64,000 nt of DNA from Pochonia chlamydosporia 170 (taxonomy: Eukaryota > Ascomycota > Sordariomycetes > Hypocreales > Clavicipitaceae): the NCBI RefSeq assembly GCF_001653235.2, contig NC_035794.1, positions 4,092,001 through 4,156,000 on the forward strand. The letters run 5' to 3'. Below, piece by piece: positions 54,545 to 64,000 of the stretch. The translations under genes and the position numbers were made by a program. The notes below the pieces were generated by a model, which saw only the letters and a list, made by a program, of their open reading frames with translations, ran no database searches and had not been told where the DNA came from. Position 1 is the first letter of the stretch, and each line of letters opens with the position of its first letter.

Positions 54545-56470
54545 ATGCTTCTGAAGGCCACCGCAATTCTCAGATGGGCAGCTGCATTGCTCTCGCTATC
54601 GGAGCCATTTGCAGCTGCTCATCGTAGCAACTTCACCTATGACCGTCACAACTTTCTCCTTGATGGCGCCCCGATCAAGCTCATCGGGGGTCAGATGGAC
54701 CCCCAGCGTATCCCGCCTCAGTACTGGACGCAACGACTTCAGATGGCAAAGGCAATGGGACTGAACACCATCTTCTCGTACATCTTTTGGAATAACATTG
54801 AGCCCACTCAAGGCGAATGGAACTTTGAGGGCCGCAATGACATTGCTCGATTCATGCGGCTTGCCCAACAAGAGGGTTTGTATGTTGTGCTTCGACCTGG
54901 GCCATATATTTGCGGCGAGCGCGAATGGGGTGGATTTCCGGCTTGGTTGAGCCAGATCCCGGGCATGGCTGTTCGACAGAACAATAAGCCCTTCCTTGAT
55001 GCATCCCAGAAGTATCTGGAACAGCTCGGCAAGCATTTGGTACGGACGCACATCTCCAAGGGCGGCCCGATCCTCATGACACAGCTGGAGAACGAGTATG
55101 GTAGCTTCGGCAACGACAAGGTTTATCTGCAGGCATTTGCAGACATGCTGAAGGCCAATTTCGATGGATTTCTGTACACCAACGATGGTGGTGGTAAGAG
55201 TTACCTCGACGGCGGCACCTTGCATGGCATTCTTGCCCAGACAGACGGCGACCCCAGAACCGGCTTTGCGGCCCGAGATAAATATGTAACTGATCCTACG
55301 ATGCTTGGACCTCAGCTGGACGGGGAATACTATGTTACATGGATTGACGACTGGTCGAGCAACTCGGCTCATCAGTACACTTCGGGAGATGCCACCAAAA
55401 CGAAGAAAGTTCTCGACGATCTTGACTGGATTCTCGCTGGCAATAACTCTTTCAGCATTTACATGTTCCACGGAGGCACGAACTGGGGTTTTGAAAACGG
55501 CGGTATCTGGGCCAGCAATCGACTCAATGCTGTCACCTCTAGCTACGACTATGGCGCTCCCCTGGATGAGAGTGGCCGACCGACAGAGTTATACCGCCAG
55601 ATTCGAGACACCATCTCCAAGCATGTCCCTGCTGGCTCCATCCCAGCTATCCCTAGTCTGCCCAATCTGACCACCATCAATGACTTCAAGTTGCAGCCTG
55701 CGGTGGCTCTATTCGACACTCGAGACAACAAGCCCACCGTTCAGTCTACTCATCCTGTAACCATGGAGAAGTTAGGCCAGGCATACGGCTTTGTGCTTTA
55801 CGAGCATAAGGTTGCCAATGCCGTTAAAGGCTCCATCGCTCCTGGTGACGGGCCTCGAGATCGTGTCCTTGTCTATGTCAATGGCGTCAAGGCTGGTGTC
55901 ATCGACAAGACGTATGCAAAGCCCGCGACTGTTAACGTCGACCTCAAGAAGGGTGATGTGCTGCAACTCTTTGTTGAGAACTTGGGCCGTATTGACTTCA
56001 ACCAGCAGCTCAAAGAGCAGCAAAAGGGTATTGTTGGCAACGTCACTGTTGGAGGAAAGACTGTGCTTGAGGGATGGTCTGCCTATTCCCTGCCATTGAC
56101 CAAGTTGCCCTCCGCCATCACAGACAAGAACACCAAGGCGCCTGAAATCAAGGATGGACGAACTCCCGTCTTCTACAAGGGGACCTTCAGCCTGCCCAAG
56201 GGAACTAACAACGATCTCAGCGGAGATACGTTCCTCTCTCTACCCAATGGCATCAAGGGCACTGTTTGGGTAAATGGTAACCACCTGGGTCGTTACTGGG
56301 TCGTCGGGCCTCAGCAGAGTCTCTATATTCCTGGGGCCTATCTTCATGGCGGCAATCGGCCAAATGACGTGGTTGTTCTTGAGCTTGAGCCCAAGGCTAA
56401 TACGGAAATGATTGGTCGTGGGTTGGCTACGAGGGAATGGGCGAACCATCCTGACCCTAATGTTGTTTGA
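54545..56470 (+). CDS. GH35 beta-galactosidase, probably secreted
   Basis: This retaining beta-galactosidase has 641 aa in one exon. A hydrophobic N-terminus (LRWAAALLSLSEPFAAA) is a likely signal peptide. The barrel begins NFLLDGAPIKLIGGQMDPQR and contains NTIFSYIFWNNIEPTQGEW and LRPGPYICGEREWGGFPAWL. The acid/base is Glu184 within the GGPILMTQLENEYG signature. The likely nucleophile is Glu261 in LDGEYYVTWIDDW. MFHGGTNWGFENG follows. C-terminal beta domains end with a jelly-roll part (GTVWVNGNHLGRYWVVGPQQS). At 641 aa it resembles the shorter GH35 class rather than the roughly 1,000-aa secreted Aspergillus LacA. Substrates may be terminal beta-galactose of plant or fungal glycans. It converges on an MFS carrier. 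Confidence 0.93.
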   Translation: MLLKATAILRWAAALLSLSEPFAAAHRSNFTYDRHNFLLDGAPIKLIGGQMDPQRIPPQYWTQRLQMAKAMGLNTIFSYIFWNNIEPTQGEWNFEGRNDIARFMRLAQQEGLYVVLRPGPYICGEREWGGFPAWLSQIPGMAVRQNNKPFLDASQKYLEQLGKHLVRTHISKGGPILMTQLENEYGSFGNDKVYLQAFADMLKANFDGFLYTNDGGGKSYLDGGTLHGILAQTDGDPRTGFAARDKYVTDPTMLGPQLDGEYYVTWIDDWSSNSAHQYTSGDATKTKKVLDDLDWILAGNNSFSIYMFHGGTNWGFENGGIWASNRLNAVTSSYDYGAPLDESGRPTELYRQIRDTISKHVPAGSIPAIPSLPNLTTINDFKLQPAVALFDTRDNKPTVQSTHPVTMEKLGQAYGFVLYEHKVANAVKGSIAPGDGPRDRVLVYVNGVKAGVIDKTYAKPATVNVDLKKGDVLQLFVENLGRIDFNQQLKEQQKGIVGNVTVGGKTVLEGWSAYSLPLTKLPSAITDKNTKAPEIKDGRTPVFYKGTFSLPKGTNNDLSGDTFLSLPNGIKGTVWVNGNHLGRYWVVGPQQSLYIPGAYLHGGNRPNDVVVLELEPKANTEMIGRGLATREWANHPDPNVV

Positions 56471-56643
56471 GCGGGTTACACTGTGCATTGATGAATGGAG
56501 GAATATGATACTTGAATAAATGGGTTTGCAGTGATCAGAGTATTGCACAAGCTTGAAAGATTCTTTCGTCATTATGTTTTCATCGTGAGAAATTGGAGGT
56601 GCCAGACAAAGGCTGCCCTGGCCGTGTATCGCTATGTATGTTT

Positions 56644-58312
56644 TTACACCAAGTATCGGAATCCCTTGCGCATACGAAGAGACTCATCCGCGTCCTCAGC
56701 ATACTCGTCACCGCCGTCAGGTTTGTTACCCGCGGCTTGGCTAGTTTCCGAGGTCTCCTTCTCCTCCAGCTTCTGGTTGAGGTTCTTGAGCATCATTCTG
56801 ATAATCCAGCACCCAGCAATTGTGACACCAAACATGGATAACACGATGCCGTAGCTTTTTCGGTACCCATTATCCTTGAGGTCCCAGACGTATGACCCAG
56901 CCACGTTGCCCAGCTGACTGAAGGCATTGATGATGGCAATGGCCACAGCGCGCTTGGCGGGCGGTCGGGGGAAAGAGGAGCTAATCCACGAGTAGAAGAC
57001 AATAAAGCCAGCGTAGGAGCCTGCCTGAAGGAAGAGAGCAACATAGCGAGCGGCGACGTTGACAGTAGACATGCTGATGACGAAACCGACGATGCCCATG
57101 ATGATTGGGCCAACAATGTGCCAGAACTGAGAAATGTTAGTGGCTGATCAGTTGAGGAACTTTTATAGGCTCTTGGCGTTTGCGTACCTTTTCTTGTGTT
57201 CGATCGGCATGCCAAGCATTAATAAGTGAGATGAGGCATGAGAAAGCCCAAGGTGGCGAGCTCATCAGCAAAGTAGGCACATATTCGAAGCCCAGAGTGC
57301 CAGTGAGAGTAGGCTATTTGCAATGTTAGTGAAATCTCTCCAAGGACTGGATAAGAAGAATCAATAAACGTACGAAGAAAGCGTTGAAAGACAAGCCAAC
57401 AACATATGCAGTAAAGGTAAGCATCATGACATAGATCTTTGAATCAGTCAAAGCCATCATAAGTCCACCGAAAGCACCCTGCTCAGCAGAGTCTGTATCC
57501 GCCTCACCAACATCCTCAATCATGCGCAACTGCGCGACAGTCCTCTCTTCCTCGGTGAAACCACGCGCGTTATGGGGCAAGTCCGGCAGGATAAAAGCCG
57601 CAGAGATGGCTACGGCCATGGTGATAGCGCCTTCGATCCAAAAAAGCCATCTCCAAGCGGGATGGCCCAGGACGCCCTGCATGTTGGACAAGACGCCAGC
57701 ACCGACAAGGGCAGAGAAAGCATTGGAGATGAGGTTGCCGCAGAAAAGAATGGCATTGCGAGTGGTCAATTCGCGACGGGTATACCATTTCGATAGAATC
57801 AAAAGCGCTCCGGGCAAGAAGGCAGCCTCGACGAAACCAAGGAAGAATCGGATAACAACCATTGAAGTGAATCCTGTGGCGTTGCCGGATAGTGTTGAGA
57901 TTAAGCCCCAAAGCAGCATGGCGCACGCGATGTATAGAGACGGCCGTTGGATACGATTGATGAACATGTTGGATGGAACCTGCATCAAGATATATCCCAC
58001 GTACAGGATGCTCAAGCATGTGGCGTACTCAGTGTCGTCGAGCTCGAGATCCTTTTGGAGTCCCTTGAGTCGTGCTGAAGCAATGTTATTGCGATCGAGG
58101 TAGTTCATGATGTAAATGAGGACGAAGAGGCCACAGCGGGCATCGAGCTTTCGCTTCAGCTTCTTTTCGACGGTTGCTCGTCGAGCAGGATCCATCTGAG
58201 GAAGCTGTGGCATTTGGGAATGAGGGCCGACATTTTCGAGGTTTTCAACAATGTCCTTCTCAAGGTCTGCGTGTTGTGCCACGGGGGCAGGTGAGATGTG
58301 GTCTCCAGACAT
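56644..58312 (-). CDS. MFS transporter, anion:cation symporter (DAL5-like) family
   Basis: This 515-aa carrier is encoded by exons 58312-57374, 57313-57188 and 57126-56644; both introns are GT-AG, phase 0. The first membrane segment is followed by IYIMNYLDRNNIASARLKGL, a strong mark of this family, and YVGYILMQVPSN. The loop after helix 4 has SKWYTRRELTTRNAI. The C-terminal tail is hydrophilic and acidic (DGGDEYAEDADESLRMRK). It is a second member beside galactosidases in this region, distinct in exon structure from the gene at 48,460. Cargo is unknown. It converges with GH35 across 173 bp, which could reflect a joint catabolic role. Confidence 0.92.
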
Positions 58313-59917
58313 CTTGGGCAGGTTTTGTGATGGACCAGCCAGAAGGGAGCGAGGGAGTAGCTACGGGATGGAAATCAAGGTTGCTGCGGGAGCTCATGAG
58401 GAGGTTATATACTGCTACTTCATCACACCATGTCGATCTCACCCCGGAGCTTTTGAACCAAGGTAAGGAATGGGGAGGAAAAAATTGTGTCAACACCACA
58501 TGATCCCGCATCTCCACACTCTTTTCCCCGGAACAAAGGCTCTATTGACTTCCCCTCCCCTTTCTCCGCCATGGGATGAAAAACGGACCACATTGTGGAG
58601 GAGAGTGGACAGGTAAAAGCAAGATGTGCTGCTATGCAGTCCGGAGAATGGATGGGTATTGGTGTAGACGCCACTCTGTGAGGACCTACCCACGAAGTGG
58701 GAGTGAAACAAACCAAGGGGCAGGAAGAGCGCTTTTCCCCGTCGATTAAGGTGTACATTGGGTTGTACTCGGCTCCGACGGAATACGTGCATAGAGATCT
58801 GGAACTGTGTTTAACCCCCACGCCTGCGTCATGTTTGTATTTGCAGTTGTTGAACATAGCCGATTGTGATGCTGGCAATTACAATTTACAGCCCTTGGCG
58901 TTTCTCAAATGGTCATGGTGCTTTATGATAGCTACGTCGAGGTGCCAACTTGGTTTCACTTGCAACAACACTCTTGAGTCTTGACCCTTAACTCATCGCT
59001 GCCATGGTCTTGGTCTACCAATATGACTGTTTCCTCCAACTCAACTGAGTTGCATCAATTGCCTCGAGATTCAGCAACTTGACAGTCGGCAAATGAAGCA
59101 TTCAAGATTACCTCGTAAAAGTGGCGTTCCTCGGCAATTGACCACGGCGAGCATCTCGCCCTAAAAACTTCAATCTGCAGTGGCTTGCAAACTAAGACGG
59201 TCCGACTCCCCGTTGCGCCATTATTCCAACCTTCTAGCGGATGGCAGACGTCCGGATCTTGTCAACAACCCTGGTTAATATTTCGTGGCTTGCAGCACAA
59301 TTCGCCATATTGGCCGTGGGGGTTCCATCCCATCTTGCCATCCAAACTAGAGCATCGACTTCTACCACATCCGCGGGAGAGCCTCAGCCCAGAAATTGTT
59401 GCCAGGCACGACGTCTCAATGGTCAACAAGGTCTAGCCCTTGCTAAGCTGGTGCCTAGATTAGATTGGTATTGGAATCGGTGCGTCTGGGTCGAAGAGGG
59501 CTCATGTGGAGATTGTGGGCTTTGACTTGACTCGTATCATGCTGGTGTGGAATAGTTTACCGATGGTTAATGGCATGGCACAACAAGGATCGCCATGACT
59601 GCGAAAATTCTTGGAGTTTCGGAAAGGAAGCGAGGTTTGAAGCAGATTGACTCTGACACGCCTTCGCTTAGGATGTAATCAACGAACATGACGTCCGTTG
59701 AGCCTGACGTTGCCGCGTTGTCAGCAGCCTCAATATATGAACGCGATGTCACTGTAATGAACTAAATTTACGTCGCATACATTGCTTCGAAAGCCACTAT
59801 TGACATCTCAACAATTCTCACGCGAAAATCCAGAAACATGTTTGACATTCGCGCCGACACCCAAGAAACGGCAACCAACCCTCAATAGTCTCTTGGCATC
59901 TTTGCTCTCTTCATCCA
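58313..59917. other. intergenic: MFS promoter and 3' flank of unknown gene
   Basis: I see no supported gene in this 1.6-kb gap. A frame at 58423-58878 on minus (151 codons) has no family resemblance and an unusual composition. The first few hundred bases must hold the MFS promoter. Confidence 0.5.
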
Positions 59918-61339
59918 TTAACTCCATCCCAATATACTAACCAATACCCTCATACATTTGTAATCATCAAGAAGCAAATCTTTCTCAACAATTTCTCTTC
60001 TCCTCTGTTCTCCGCGTTCCCCCCCCTTCTCCATCCTGGTGCCAAACTTCTCCTGCATTCTCTCCCTCTTCTCCTCAATTCTATCCAACTTATCATCGTC
60101 GCCCTTTCTGCGAGCCTTCTTCTCATCTCGTTCCAACTCACGCATCTTTTTGTTATATTCCTGTTCCAGCTTTTTGCTCTCTTTTTGCCATTCTTTCTGC
60201 CCCTTCATTCTTTCTTTACCGAGCTTTTCCTCTTCCTTGCGCCGTTGGCGCTCACTCGCCGATGCGTGCATCCGACTAATAGGATTCGATGCCCTTTCCG
60301 CAGCAGGAAGACCAAGAACTTCTAATCGCTCGACCCAGCGCTCCAATGCAAGGACCCGCCTATGCTGTGCTGGCAGGGTGAGTGTGTCTTCGCCATCTTC
60401 GAAATCTCGTAGAAGAGGGAGATCCTTGTCGATTTTGCCATCAGGACCGAGAATGGGCATCTTTGCTACGGCGGCCAGGGCATCAAGTTTAGCTATTTCC
60501 GCTTTCAATCCCTTGGGACCGAATATCTCCCTGTTTGCCTCGCGTAGATGGGCCTCTACTCGCCCCTTTGACACGGCGACGGTTCCCAGTCTGGCAGCAG
60601 CATTGACGGCGCCGCCCACAATTTGCGTAGTGTGCAGTGGGACCATGGAGACAATGTTTCCCGCGAGACCTAGAACCTGAATTGGTGGTGAAGCCACTGC
60701 AGCTCGATTTAGGCCATCGAGAAATTGTAAAAAGATGTCTCGCGGGATGTCGAAGTGGAGGAGCACAGGTGGATAAGCGCGTAGAAAAGGTGAACCAAGA
60801 GTTGCTTGTGTCGCAGGAATAGCAATGGGTTTGTTTAATTTGCCGTTGCAGGCTGGTGTTGATCCCTGAAGTGATGAGGTACCAGAAGCTCCCGGCAAGG
60901 TGCGACTTTGATGGTGTAAAACATCATCGTAACCAGGCGGAGGCAGATCCATGTAAGATTGGCTGGATGAAGGTGCAAGTTGGGGATCAAAGTACCGTGA
61001 ATTAGCGGCAGGACATCCAAGATCCGCCGATTTCTGTTGACAGATCTGATGCTGATATGTCCCTTGTTGAGTACATCTCTGGCCAGGATAGTCTAAAGAA
61101 TTGCGCATCTCAGAGTTGAGATGATCGACATAGGTGTTGGACTGGCAGGACCCTTTTTCTGCCCAAGGTTGACGGGCTCGAGGAGTCAATTGAACATTAC
61201 GAGGCTCGTAGAACCTTTCCATACCGACTTGCTGTTGAGGTGGCTGTTGAGGTGTATAGCCCATTGTTCGTGCTGCAGATAACTCCGAGTACTTGGGTCC
61301 TAAGATGCTATTAAGATGAAATCTGAGCAAACTCGTCAA
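59918..61339 (-). CDS. unknown fungal protein with PPPGY motif and charged coiled-coil tail
   Basis: I do not recognise a named family. The single-exon frame is 473 aa from 61339; a second ATG gives MGYTPQQPP at 61264 and may be the true start. Residues 1-180 are Gln/Pro/Ser-rich and likely disordered. PPPGY at 133-137 is a possible WW-domain ligand, as used by Rsp5-type ubiquitin ligase adaptors. Residues about 189-300 look folded and partly hydrophobic (PVLLHFDIPRDIFLQFLDGL, IVGGAVNAAARLGTVAV, REIFGPKGLKAEI). The last 130 residues are Lys/Glu/Arg-rich and should form a long coiled coil. The two-domain pattern suggests an adaptor or scaffold. It is divergent from a Zn2Cys6 gene. Confidence 0.78.
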   Translation of the reverse strand: MTSLLRFHLNSILGPKYSELSAARTMGYTPQQPPQQQVGMERFYEPRNVQLTPRARQPWAEKGSCQSNTYVDHLNSEMRNSLDYPGQRCTQQGTYQHQICQQKSADLGCPAANSRYFDPQLAPSSSQSYMDLPPPGYDDVLHHQSRTLPGASGTSSLQGSTPACNGKLNKPIAIPATQATLGSPFLRAYPPVLLHFDIPRDIFLQFLDGLNRAAVASPPIQVLGLAGNIVSMVPLHTTQIVGGAVNAAARLGTVAVSKGRVEAHLREANREIFGPKGLKAEIAKLDALAAVAKMPILGPDGKIDKDLPLLRDFEDGEDTLTLPAQHRRVLALERWVERLEVLGLPAAERASNPISRMHASASERQRRKEEEKLGKERMKGQKEWQKESKKLEQEYNKKMRELERDEKKARRKGDDDKLDRIEEKRERMQEKFGTRMEKGGERGEQRRREIVEKDLLLDDYKCMRVLVSILGWS

Positions 61340-61867
61340 TAAAGCAACATGTTACATTGTTCTTGAAACCAGATGACAGTTTTCATGCTTTATATGTCTC
61401 ATTTTTCTTGCAGAAATAATCCAGCCCTAAACTCAGTGCCTCTTCATCATCGCCATAGACCTGCGCAAAAACGATACCAATCCGTCTTAGCAATTCCAAC
61501 AGCCCTAAAAACGCCCCAGGTGAGACCTTAGATTGTTAGAGGCCTTCTAAACTTGTAAGATCGCAGCACCTTTCCTCTTTAGGAATCCCAGTGCGAGATG
61601 GGTTCAGATATCTCCATTTATCTACCGTCAAATGCAAAACCCATCCAATCACGGCACAGCCGCATCCAGACCTCTGGTGCCGGTCAGAATGGCTATGTTC
61701 GTACAAATGCACAGCCAGATTGTACTTTGCGATATTAAAACGGCAAGCCATCCTCGCACCAGCTATCCATTACAGGCAACTCATTGTTTCATCATTCCAC
61801 ACACGAATTGCTTCAATTTCTCGAAACGCATGTCCGTAGATGCCGAGCTAACCGCCCTGGTCTGGCA
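61340..61867. other. divergent promoter interval, unknown gene to Zn2Cys6 gene
   Basis: This 528-bp interval separates divergent starts. It has no coding signal. Upstream ATGs exist, but the chosen ATG at 61868 gives the shortest clean path into the zinc cluster. Confidence 0.5.
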
Positions 61868-63742
61868 ATGTCGGCAGCAATGCCATCAGGCTATCCTTCG
61901 AAAGGATTGGATGTACGAGCTCCGCGGAGTAATGGATGTTTGACGTGTAGGCGGCGAAAGGTCAAGTGTGGTGAGTCTGGTCCCTGGTTTATCATCATGT
62001 CATATTCTCTCACGTCATGGCCGTTGGTCGCCGACCATGAGCTGTGATGTTCATATCGGAGGCATAGTGAGTGCGTAAAGATCTAAGCTGCTACACAGAT
62101 GAACGTCGTCCAACTTGTGTCCGATGCGACAAGGGTCATTATACATGTCTGGGTTATGACAAGCCGCTCATATTTGTGCATCATGGGCCCAATCAGCCTA
62201 GTATTGTTTCCGCTACTCAGGCAGGCCTGACTGAAGAATCCAAACGGAAGAAAGTGACCAGATGTAGGAACGGTGCATCAGGAAATACAACACTCATAAA
62301 AGCCCATTCAGATAGCACTCCATCACCGGCCACCATCCCCCAAAGCGACGTGGGGTTCGTAGGAAGAGACCTTGATCTCAGTGGCTTCGCCGATGACATC
62401 GTCATTGCACATCTTCTATCCAAATTCGGCATCGGTTTTGGCAAGTACGCTTCCCGAGCAGCAGATGCACCCACCATGGCTGGAGTCTTGACAAGCCGGA
62501 ACAACGCATCCAGTGCGTATTTGTCTGGCCTTGGACTCGCGCAAGCTTTCTTCGGCAGCACTCACAAGGATGATGCCATGGTGCGGCAGTCAGCCATGTT
62601 GTACGGTAAGGCGTTGACAAGCCTCCGCGGTGACTTGCAACTTGCGGACCAGAAACTAGCGCGTTCAAGGGCGTACATGAATCTTTGGACTTGTGTGTTT
62701 CTCGGACTGTATGAGATGGTCTTGTCTGCCGAGCCGTCAAATTGGCTTCAACATGTAATGGGTGTGTCCGCTCTGGTGAGTTTTGTCGCCTACCAGTTTG
62801 TATTAGTCAGTGGTTGACGCTTATTAGACGCAAGTTATTGGACCAGAGGCCTTCCAAAGTCACTCCGCGAACACCATGTTGGAAACTTACAGATCAATGA
62901 TTGTAAGCGTGAGTCCCAAATGGCTTCTATCCGTGCTGACCGAAGCTTCGTGATAGGCCTCCGCACACATATCTCAAAGAAGGCGTTGTTTCCTGGGGAG
63001 CCCTGAATGGCAAATAATACCCTGGGCAGGCAGCGAAAGCCCACAGAAGACACTGTCATCAAAAATTCTCGACGTCCTCTGCGACATCCCTGGTGTTATG
63101 GAAGACGTTGATGCAATGGCTCATTCCGAACGACTTGGTCAAGACACGACAGTGACCCGAGCCTTGCTACAAGACAAGGTTCTGAATAGCATCGAAGAGC
63201 TTTCCGGTATCCGTTGGCAGTGGGAAGCAGCATACCCCGGAGCATGTACAGAGTTCCCAACTACTCCAGGGTCAAGCTTGTCGTTTGATACAACAGGTGC
63301 GCCGCTATTCGCCACATACCTCAGATTCCAGGACCTTGACAGAGCAATCGATGTGTTGTACTTGAATTCCGTGCGCCTTATGCTCTACACTCTCTCGGAT
63401 AGTGTTGGTCTGAATGATGTTTTGCCCTGCTCGGATTCTGGGCAGTATAAGCGCAACGGGCCGGGCTCTAATCCTCTTATATTACCCGGGCAAGGCGATC
63501 GGGTGGCTCATGCCTTGGAAATTTGTCGCATAGCCGAGTGCTTGATGCAGGGTGGTAGAGAGAGCCAGGGCTTATTGATACTGTTGTTTCCACTGCGTGT
63601 GGCATACACTCATTTGCAAGGGTTGCCAAAGGTAGTGGCGTGGATTCAGCATGTCATGGGGAGAGCTAGCTCCGAAGGTTTCAAGCTTGGTGAGAATGTA
63701 TTGAAACTGCAGTCAGAAACATTGAAGAAAGGGAGCATGTGA
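61868..63742 (+). CDS. Zn2Cys6 transcription factor
   Basis: This predicted nuclear regulator has 546 aa from exons 61868-61970, 62099-62775, 62828-62902 and 62957-63742. The cluster is C24-x2-C27-x6-C34-x6-C41-x2-C44-x6-C51, split by the first intron just after the third Cys. The cluster begins NGCLTCRRRKVKCDERRP. The rest matches the fungal regulator type with FVGRDLDLSGFADDIVIAHLLS, LYGKALTSLRGDLQ, WLQHVMGVSALTQ and GPEAFQSHSANTMLETYRSM across introns, and SAHISQRRRCFLGSPEWQ. No coiled coil is obvious after the cluster. Family members of this layout often sit beside metabolic genes; its target is unknown. The first intron is the longest here, 128 nt. Confidence 0.85.
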
Positions 63743-64000
63743 GTTGGCAATAGGAGGGCATTAAGCAGGGCTCGGATATATAACCAATGTTACGAGTGAA
63801 CTAGGAAGCTGGCATCATTTTTGCAAGTATGCAATCGCCAAAGGCAAAGACGCCAACTCAGCTCATCTTGACCTGGCAGTTAGTTGTGTTCATTCCATGG
63901 CTTTCATCTTCACGTTTCAGAGACCGACTTGAGCAACAGGCATATCACCTCAATGCTTGTATGCTAGTGTTTCCAGGACTAAACATCCATTCAAGTTTCC
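63743..64000. other. 3' flank of the last regulator
   Basis: I see no gene start in these 258 bp; the next gene must lie beyond the window. Confidence 0.5.

Noticed and set aside
54596..55471. 291-codon minus-strand open frame
   Set aside because: It lies antisense to the GH35 barrel, which has complete catalytic motifs.
58423..58878. 151-codon minus-strand frame near the second MFS gene
   Set aside because: Its composition is unlike neighbouring proteins, and it overlaps the likely MFS promoter.

Overview
The window is nuclear DNA of a filamentous ascomycete. Genes carry short introns of about 50-70 nt (one is 128 nt) with GTAAGT-type donors and CTAAC/CTGAC-type branch points. Fungus-specific families dominate: Zn2Cys6 regulators, a proteinase K-like secreted subtilase, DAL5-type MFS carriers, secreted glycoside hydrolases, a HeLo-domain protein and an NLR. 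The overall style suggests a Sordariomycete, probably Hypocreales. No species is named because no marker gene is present.

Left part (1-14,967): the 3' end of a GABA transaminase, a Zn2Cys6 regulator, a yeast-ADH1-type alcohol dehydrogenase and a secreted subtilase on the minus strand, then about 6.6 kb in which no convincing gene is seen. Next (14,968-22,761) is the most interesting locus. A HET-S-like HeLo protein ends in two amyloid-type repeats. It is transcribed divergently from an NB-ARC NLR whose first exon carries a matching motif, which is the layout of a fungal amyloid-signalling cell-death pair. An LtrA-family membrane protein and an unknown membrane-anchored protein follow.

Middle and right (22,881-63,742): a carbohydrate region. 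It holds a GH2 exo-glucosaminidase-like enzyme, a Zn2Cys6 regulator convergent with a GH31 enzyme, an MFS carrier convergent with a GH27 alpha-galactosidase, a GH35 beta-galactosidase convergent with a second MFS carrier, an unknown protein with a PPPGY motif, and a third Zn2Cys6 regulator. The content would suit uptake and trimming of galactose- or xylose-decorated oligosaccharides.

About 15 kb of mobile DNA (roughly 32.8-47.9 kb) splits that region. First is a decayed Helitron: a broken Rep/PIF1 helicase gene plus a divergent accessory ORF. Next is a complete Ty3/gypsy chromovirus-type retrotransposon (42,484-47,919, minus strand). It has identical 235-bp LTRs, a CTGGG target duplication, intact gag and pol, a -1 frameshift signal between them, and an 11-nt primer site that matches its own LTR rather than needing a tRNA.

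Exon boundaries were set by reading splice sites and keeping protein frames. Family names rest on motif recognition, not on database searches.
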